Source of the DNA: Polyangiaceae bacterium
Lineage (GTDB): Bacteria > Myxococcota > Polyangia > Polyangiales > Polyangiaceae
Assembly: GCA_025936205.1 (NCBI GenBank)
Contig: JAICTU010000128.1
Location: 1-19,247, forward strand
Reading direction: 5' to 3'
DNA length: 19,247 nt
Position 1 is the stretch's first letter; each line of letters opens with the position of its first letter. The translations under genes were made by a program, and so were the position numbers. Positions 14,972 through 19,247 of the stretch are shown in pieces. The notes beneath the pieces are model-generated. The model worked only from the letters and a program-made list of their open reading frames with translations. It had not been told where the DNA came from and did no database searches.

Positions 14972-16727
14972 TCGCTTCGTGTCCCGAGCCCCGGCTCTTC
15001 CTGAGCGCGACCCCGCACAACGGGCATTCAAATTCGTTCAGCGCGCTGCTGGAGATGCTCGACCCGCAGCGCTTCTTGCGCGGTACGGTGGTGTCGGGGC
15101 CGGAGCAGCTGGCGCCCGTGATGGTGCGGCGGCTGAAATCCGATCTCACGGCGCTGGGCACGGAGGGCTTTCCCACGCGGCGGCTGGTGCAGATCGATCT
15201 GGTGCATGGCGGGTCCAGCTGGCAGGCGCGCACCTTGCGCGAGGACCAGCCCGCTGCCACCCGCGAGCTCGGTGGCGGCGAAGCGGTGGAGGTCCAGCTG
15301 AGTGCGCTTCTGGCGCGCTACACCGAGCTGGCCTGTCCTGCGAAGGGAAGAGGGCGGCTGGTGTTCATCAACCTGCAGAAGCGGCTGCTGTCCAGCGTCG
15401 AGGCCTTCGCGCGCACACTGGAAAAGCACGCGCTCAGCGTGGGGGCCAGCCGCCTCGATCTGGAGGGAGCGCCGGAGCTCGATCTGGAGGATGGCATCTC
15501 GTCCGACGTGGAGGACGAGCGGATGGAGCGCCAGGTGGCGGCCGCGACCACGGCGCTGCCTGCGCCGGAAAAGGAAGCCGCGCAGCTTCTGGAGCAGCTG
15601 CGCCGGCTCGCCCAGCGGCACCGCAGCTCCGCCGACGCCAAGGCGCGCGCGCTGATCGCCTGGATCCGCGAGCACCTGTGCCCTGCCGCCAGCCTGGATG
15701 AAGCGCCGCGCGGCGCCAGCAAGGGCTGGACGGCGCGGCGCCTGATCGTCTTCACCGAATACGGCCACACCAAGACCTACCTGCGCAAGCTGCTGGAGTC
15801 CGCCATCGAGGGCACAGACCGCGCGCAGGATCGCATCCGTGTCTTCGACGGCGGCATGTCGGAGGACAACCGCGCGCTCTTGCAGGAGGAGTTCAACGGG
15901 GATCCAAACGCATATCCCGTGCGCATCCTGATCGCGACCGATGCCGCTCGCGAAGGCGTGAACCTGCAGGGCTATTGCTCGGACTTGTTCCACTACGATA
16001 TTCCCTGGAATCCCGGGCGCCTGGAGCAGCGCAACGGCAGGATCGACCGCACCCTGGCCTTCGAGGACGAGGTGCGCTGCCACTACTTCTTCTATCCGCA
16101 GCGCGCCGAGGACGAGGTGCTGCGCGCCGTCGTGCGCAAGGTGGGCCAGATCCAGCACGACCTCGGCTCGGTGCAGTGGTGTTCGACGGCATCGCCGACA
16201 CGCTGGAGCGCACCGGCATTCAACGTTCCGTGCTCGGCCAGCTCGAGCAGGAGGAACAGCGCGTCCGTGCCTCCAGCCGCGCCGCGCAGGAGCTGGAAGA
16301 AGCTCGCGCCGAGGGCCTCGACAGGGAGATCCAGCAAGCCGAGCGCCTGCTCAACGAATCCAAGAAGCTGCTCGACTTCGACGCGAAGCTGCTGCGCGAG
16401 GCGATCGATGTCGGCCTGGCGTGGGCCGGTGCCGCGCCGCTCGCACCGGCGCTATCACCAGCGGAAGAGCCTGAGCTGGTGGCGTGTTCTGGCCGTCGCC
16501 GCCGCGGTGCCCGCGAAAGGCAGAGCGCACGACGCCGAGAGCCTGCTGCATCGGCGCGGTCGCGACGAATCCAGGGCGCTCGCCAAGATCATCCAGGCCC
16601 AGATCCGCCTCGCCGACAAGACCATCGATCAGCAGCTCAGCTTCGAGTTCAGCGACGCCGAGCGTGAGCAGCGCGAGCAGCGCGAGCGCGACCGCAAGCA
16701 CAGGCGCGCGCAGCGTGAAGCCATTAG
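14971..16727 (+). pseudogene. DrmD-like SNF2 helicase remnant (DISARM-type)
   Basis: Three pieces of one large helicase. 14971 to about 16176: starts inside motif III (RLFLSATPHNG), then NSFSALLEMLDPQRFLRG, MVRRLKSDL, LVFINLQKRLLSSVEAFART, LIVFTEYGHTKTYLRKLLE (motif IV), RILIATDAAREGVNLQ (motif V) and WNPGRLEQRNGRIDR (motif VI). About 16176-16480, one frame over: VVFDGIADTLERTGI through DAKLLREAIDVGLAWAG. About 16490-16727, back in the first frame: HDAESLLHRRGRDESRALAK with IDQQLSFEFSDAEREQ. The Walker A and DEAH-containing N-terminal half is missing, and so is a block between the second and third pieces. The motif set and the coiled, Arg/Glu-rich end match DrmD of DISARM; DpdE of 7-deazaguanine modification systems is an alternative. 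The coding stops being recognisable exactly where the 44-bp repeat copy C begins. Confidence 0.75.
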
Positions 16728-16771
16728 TGGGCATATTCTAGAGTCGGGGAGTGACGAAGTGCGCCGAGCCC
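16728..16771 (+). repeat. 44-bp repeat, copy C
   Basis: It begins TGGGCATATTCTAGAG and ends GCGCCGAGCCC, with the same length as copies A and B but opposite orientation. The ends are well conserved and the centre is diverged. It lies directly against the last recognisable codon of the DrmD remnant, at the right border of the decayed region. Confidence 0.6.
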
Positions 16772-16919
16772 TCCTGCTCGGTGTGGCGCGCTCGAGGGGC
16801 TTTCTCGCTACGTTATGGATGCGGAAGCTCGGACCAGTGTGGTCTATTGCACCCGAGCTCTGGCTCGTCATGCGCTGGCGGCTGTTCGCATAATCCTTGT
16901 GGCTCCATTGCCTGCTTTC

Positions 16920-16928
16920 TGGGAGGAG
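16920..16928 (+). promoter_or_regulatory. Strong ribosome binding site of the cytochrome gene
   Basis: GGGAGGAG is centred about 8 nt before the ATG at 16932. It decides the start: the frame is open further upstream (to 16815), but only the protein starting at 16932 has a proper lipoprotein signal. Confidence 0.7.
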
Positions 16929-16931
16929 TTC

Positions 16932-17870
16932 ATGAACGCCAAAGTCGGCCTGTTCCCGTTGGTGCTCGCGGTCGCCTGTAGCAGTGACGACGATGGCTCC
17001 GGCACTCGGCCGGGGGTCGAGCGCGGGCAATACTTGGTGGATCACGTCGCGGCCTGTCCGGATTGTCATACACCGCGGGATGAGTCGGGGGCGCCGCTCG
17101 CCGGGCAGTATCTGGCGGGGACGTTGTGTTTCGCTCAGTTGCCGAACGGGAGCTGCCTGAATTCGCGCAATCTGACCAATCACGAGACGGGCTTGCTGAA
17201 TCGCACGGATGAGGAGATCCAGATCATGATCCGTGACGGGGTGCGGCCCGCGGCGGCCGGTGAGGAGCCGCTGTCGCCCGTGATGCCGTACTACGTGTAC
17301 CACAACATGTCGGATGACGATCTGAACGCGGTCATCGCCTATCTGCGCACGGTTCCGGGCGTGGACCATGCCATTCCGCGGAGTGGCGCGGAGTTCGATG
17401 TGCCCGCGGCGGCGAACCCGCTCGACCCGAGCCTCATCCCGGCGCCGATGGCGGGCTACCCAGATCGAGCGGCCGCGGAGCGGGGGCGGTATCTCGCAGG
17501 GCAGATCGGTGTCTGTCTCGAGTGTCATACGCAGCACATCATGGGCGATCCCAACGTGCTCGATTACGCGGGCATTTTTGCCGGTGGGGAGCCGTTTCAG
17601 GCGGGGTTGGCGGTGACGCCCATCTCCAGCAATCTGACGTCCGACGCGCAGACGGGGCTCGGGGATTGGAGCGTCGATCAGATCGTGCAGGCGCTGCTGC
17701 GGGGCATCGATGACGAGGGTCACGGCATCTGTCCGCCCATGCCTGTCGGGCCCATGGGTGCCTTTGGTGGATTGACTGCAGGCGATGCGCAGGACATCGC
17801 GCACTACATCAAATCGCTACCGCCGATCGTGAATGCGATCGATGACGCCTGCATGTTTCCGCCGATGTGA
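16932..17870 (+). CDS. Dihaem cytochrome c lipoprotein
   Basis: The 312-residue protein begins with a short lipoprotein signal (LFPLVLAVACSSDDDGSG; lipid Cys at about 17). It contains two class-I cytochrome c domains. The first has CPDCH in GQYLVDHVAACPDCHTPRDE and a possible Met ligand in VMPYYVYHNMSDDDLNAVIA. The second has CLECH in GRYLAGQIGVCLECHTQHI and ends with GGLTAGDAQDIAHYIKSLPP. The layout matches the dihaem cytochromes associated with alcohol or aldehyde dehydrogenases and other periplasmic electron carriers. It would be anchored at a membrane and pass electrons towards a terminal oxidase. It stands alone; the nearest redox genes are the DUF1592/DUF1552 pair and the beta-propeller dehydrogenase at the other end of the window. 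Start chosen by the ribosome binding site and signal peptide. Confidence 0.88.
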   Translation: MNAKVGLFPLVLAVACSSDDDGSGTRPGVERGQYLVDHVAACPDCHTPRDESGAPLAGQYLAGTLCFAQLPNGSCLNSRNLTNHETGLLNRTDEEIQIMIRDGVRPAAAGEEPLSPVMPYYVYHNMSDDDLNAVIAYLRTVPGVDHAIPRSGAEFDVPAAANPLDPSLIPAPMAGYPDRAAAERGRYLAGQIGVCLECHTQHIMGDPNVLDYAGIFAGGEPFQAGLAVTPISSNLTSDAQTGLGDWSVDQIVQALLRGIDDEGHGICPPMPVGPMGAFGGLTAGDAQDIAHYIKSLPPIVNAIDDACMFPPM

Positions 17871-17881
17871 CCGCGCCTGCG

Positions 17882-17901
17882 CTAGGGGTGTCCCTAGTTT
17901 T
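17882..17901 (+). terminator. Terminator-like hairpin after the cytochrome gene
   Basis: CTAGGG (17882-17887), loop GTGT, CCCTAG (17892-17897), then TTTT. It is 11 nt past the cytochrome stop. It coincides with the left inverted end of the candidate element, so it may serve both roles. Confidence 0.5.
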
Positions 17902-17910
17902 CCCCTCTAG

Positions 17911-18022
17911 GCCGGAGTGCGGCGGGACGGCCCTTGCCGCACCTTGATCTGAGGTTTCCATGGAAACCTCAGATCGTCGCACACGAGGGGCTGCCGGTGG
18001 CATCAGGCGTCTCGCATGAAAC
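17911..18022 (-). repeat. 112-bp dispersed repeat, copy 2, inverted
   Basis: The palindromic core is at 17946-17975 and is identical to the core of copy 1 (2543-2572). Because the core is symmetric, orientation is set by the flanks: they match copy 1 only when reverse-complemented, over the same total length. Confidence 0.8.
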
Positions 18023-18045
18023 AGAGCCGGTCACCTAGCGTCGCG

Positions 18046-18077
18046 GGCGGTCCAGCCTTTTGCTTGGCAGGACCGCC
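18046..18077. repeat. Strong hairpin inside the candidate element
   Basis: GGCGGTCC (18046-18053) pairs with GGACCGCC (18070-18077). After an A-A mismatch, three more pairs (GCC/GGC) close an 8-nt loop, TTTTGCTT. Such hairpins are typical of REP-like and IS200-like sequences. Confidence 0.55.
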
Positions 18078-18310
18078 TGCAATTGTCGCCATTGATCCTC
18101 GCGCAGCGCGTGTCGATGCACGGCGATCTTTGATCATGCGCGACGCTGCGGCACAATCCCAGGGACACCCCCTAGCGCGGCGCCGAGTCGAAGTTGCAAT
18201 GAAACCTCAGAACGTGGCCCGCTCAGGCCTGGTTTCCATGGCATCCGGCGAAGCGGCTGAAGCGGGCGCAGTGCCGCGCAGTGGGCTTATCCTGGAGTCG
18301 ACAAAACGAC

Positions 18311-18333
18311 GAGGGGGGCCGAGCCCCCCCCTC
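18311..18333 (-). terminator. Intrinsic terminator of secA
   Basis: On the minus strand a stem of GAGGGGGG with CCCCCCTC, closed around GCTCGG, is followed by a T-containing stretch (GTCGTTTTGT). It lies about 30 nt beyond the secA stop codon, which fits termination of that transcript. Confidence 0.6.
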
Positions 18334-18362
18334 TGTGTGCCGAGCGAATGCCGGAAGGAGCG

Positions 18363-19247
18363 TCAGGCCGAGGCGTCCTCGAGGACGGCGCCGTGGCATT
18401 GCTTGAACTTCTTGCCCGAGCCGCAGGGGCACGGGTCGTTGCGGCCGATCTTGGGGGCCTGGCGCTGGGCGGGGCGTTCGGCGGCCGCCGCGCGGTCGTC
18501 GAAGCCGGGGCCGCCGGGGGCCACTTCTTCGTCGCCGGGGTGGCGGGCCACCGCGGCTTCCAGCTCCGCGCGGTGTTGCTCTTCGGCTTCCGCCTCCATT
18601 GCTTCGATGGCGCGGCTGCCCTGCGGCTGGAACTCCATGAACTTGATGAGGACGCTCGAAGAGACGTTGGCCATCATGTTCAAGAACATGTCGTAGCCTT
18701 CTTTTTTGTACTCGTTCTTCGGGTCTTTTTGGCCGTAGCCGCGCAGGCCGATGCCGTCGCGGAGGTGCTCCATGTTGGTGAGGTGCTCGACCCACTCGCG
18801 GTCGATCTCCTGGAGGTAGAAGTGGCGGAAGAAGCGCATGGCGTTGGCGACGCCGAAGCGCTTTTCCTTCTCCGTATAGATCTCGAGGGCGCGCTCGAAG
18901 ACGTCTCTGCAGACGTGTTCGGCTTCACCGAGCTCTTCGATGTTGCGCTGGAGCGGTGCCTTGAAGTGTTCGACGAAGCCTTTGTTGATCTCCGTCCAGT
19001 CCCAGTCTTCCGGGGGGCGGTTCTGCGGGCAGCTCTCTTCGACCATGGCGCTGAGCACGCGGTCCATGACGTCGAGCAGGCGTTCGCGCTGTTCGCTGAG
19101 GCCGCGGGTGACGAGATCGACGAGCTCGTCGTAGACCTCGATGGGCGGGCGCTTCTTGCGCGTGATTTCGAGTTTGACGCCCCACAGGTGGTAGACCTCG
19201 CGCTGGAGCGTCTCCAGATCGACGATCGCGCCGGCCTGCGCCAGCTC
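18363..19247 (-). CDS. secA: SecA preprotein translocase ATPase, C-terminal part (5' end outside the window)
   Basis: The visible 294 residues are the C-terminal part of SecA. They include the helical wing and scaffold ([81 protein letters not shown]), a variable acidic linker, and the zinc-binding tail [19 protein letters not shown] with its CxC...CH ligands. The frame is open to the right edge. SecA drives Sec-dependent export across the inner membrane; the zinc tail binds SecB and ribosomes. A terminator hairpin follows. This is a core gene and a useful marker for placing the genome. No oddities are seen. Confidence 0.96.
   Translation of the reverse strand, partial: ELAQAGAIVDLETLQREVYHLWGVKLEITRKKRPPIEVYDELVDLVTRGLSEQRERLLDVMDRVLSAMVEESCPQNRPPEDWDWTEINKGFVEHFKAPLQRNIEELGEAEHVCRDVFERALEIYTEKEKRFGVANAMRFFRHFYLQEIDREWVEHLTNMEHLRDGIGLRGYGQKDPKNEYKKEGYDMFLNMMANVSSSVLIKFMEFQPQGSRAIEAMEAEAEEQHRAELEAAVARHPGDEEVAPGGPGFDDRAAAAERPAQRQAPKIGRNDPCPCGSGKKFKQCHGAVLEDASA

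Larger units (their letters stand above)
17879..18178. mobile_element. Candidate 300-bp MITE-like element with inverted ends
   Basis: The left end GCGCTAGGGGTGTCCCTAG (17879-17897) and the reverse complement of the right end (18160-18178, GCGCTAGGGGGTGTCCCTG) match except for one extra G and the last bases. Repeat copy 2 and a strong hairpin lie inside. No transposase is encoded. It may be a non-autonomous element or a remnant of an IS200/REP-associated transposase unit; the family is a guess. The left end also works as a hairpin by itself, which weakens the case. Confidence 0.4.
17871..18362. other. Non-coding stretch rich in inverted repeats
   Basis: No supported gene lies between the cytochrome gene and secA. 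A frame open on the plus strand from 18016 has no family resemblance and crosses the repeats. The stretch holds a hairpin with T-run (17882-17901), repeat copy 2, a strong hairpin (18046-18077), a possible 300-bp element with inverted ends, a broken relative of the palindrome, and a terminator for secA. Confidence 0.6.

Noticed and set aside
13407..16727. All frameshifts being sequencing errors
   Set aside because: Several breaks coincide with missing protein segments (MazF end, PIN middle, helicase N-terminus and middle), which base errors cannot explain; single breaks such as the C-run at 14297-14301 remain possible errors.
17879..18362. CRISPR array or tandem repeat array
   Set aside because: Repeats here are inverted and unequal, with no regular spacing; no CRISPR-like direct repeats were found elsewhere, even though a Cas4-like domain is present.
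1..19247. tRNA or rRNA genes as island integration sites
   Set aside because: I saw no tRNA-like cloverleaf or rRNA sequence at the island borders; a tRNA scan would settle it.

Overview
The window is high-GC bacterial DNA. Its gene families point to a myxobacterium-like genome (Myxococcota, probably Polyangia-type): a DUF1592/DUF1588 plus DUF1552 lipoprotein/Tat pair, a beta-propeller sorbosone-dehydrogenase-like protein, lipoprotein dihaem cytochromes and a strongly diverged ECF-like sigma factor. This placement is inference from gene content, not from a phylogenetic marker, although the partial secA at the right edge could be used for one.

Layout. 1-2390: the end of a secreted beta-propeller dehydrogenase and a broken serine hydrolase (beta-lactamase/PBP family). 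2495-2606: a 112-bp repeat centred on a perfect 30-nt palindrome; an inverted copy lies at 17911-18022, so about 15 kb sits between two inverted copies. 2631-3257 (minus): a small outer-membrane beta-barrel protein. 3340-8245 (plus): a compact operon of three overlapping genes, namely a winged-helix-like protein, a P-loop ATPase, and a fusion of a Cas4-like PD-(D/E)XK iron-sulphur nuclease to an FtsK/SpoIIIE motor. I do not recognise this trio as a named system; it is the best candidate for an undescribed defence or DNA-processing system. 8496-11602 (minus): the DUF1592-family/DUF1552 pair.

11.8-16.8 kb is a graveyard of mobile defence and toxin-antitoxin genes. It holds an orphan sigma-like gene, one intact vapBC with a 30-nt palindromic promoter/operator, an AbiEi-like antitoxin broken by two frameshifts, a ribbon-helix-helix/MazF pair with frameshifts, a DUF3368-type PIN toxin with its middle deleted, and a DISARM DrmD-like helicase lacking its N-terminal half and part of its middle. 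Both edges carry copies of a 44-bp repeat (11847-11890 and 16728-16771, in opposite orientation); a third copy (8251-8294) follows the three-gene operon.

16932-17870 encodes a dihaem cytochrome c lipoprotein. 17871-18362 is non-coding and packed with inverted repeats. The window closes with the C-terminal end of secA (minus).

How it fits together: a housekeeping and respiratory background (secA, cytochrome, DUF1592/DUF1552, dehydrogenase) is interrupted by accessory DNA. One defence-like operon is intact, while its neighbours have collapsed through deletions and single-base indels. Because long neighbouring genes are intact, the broken frames look like real decay rather than poor sequence quality, although homopolymer errors cannot be excluded at individual sites.
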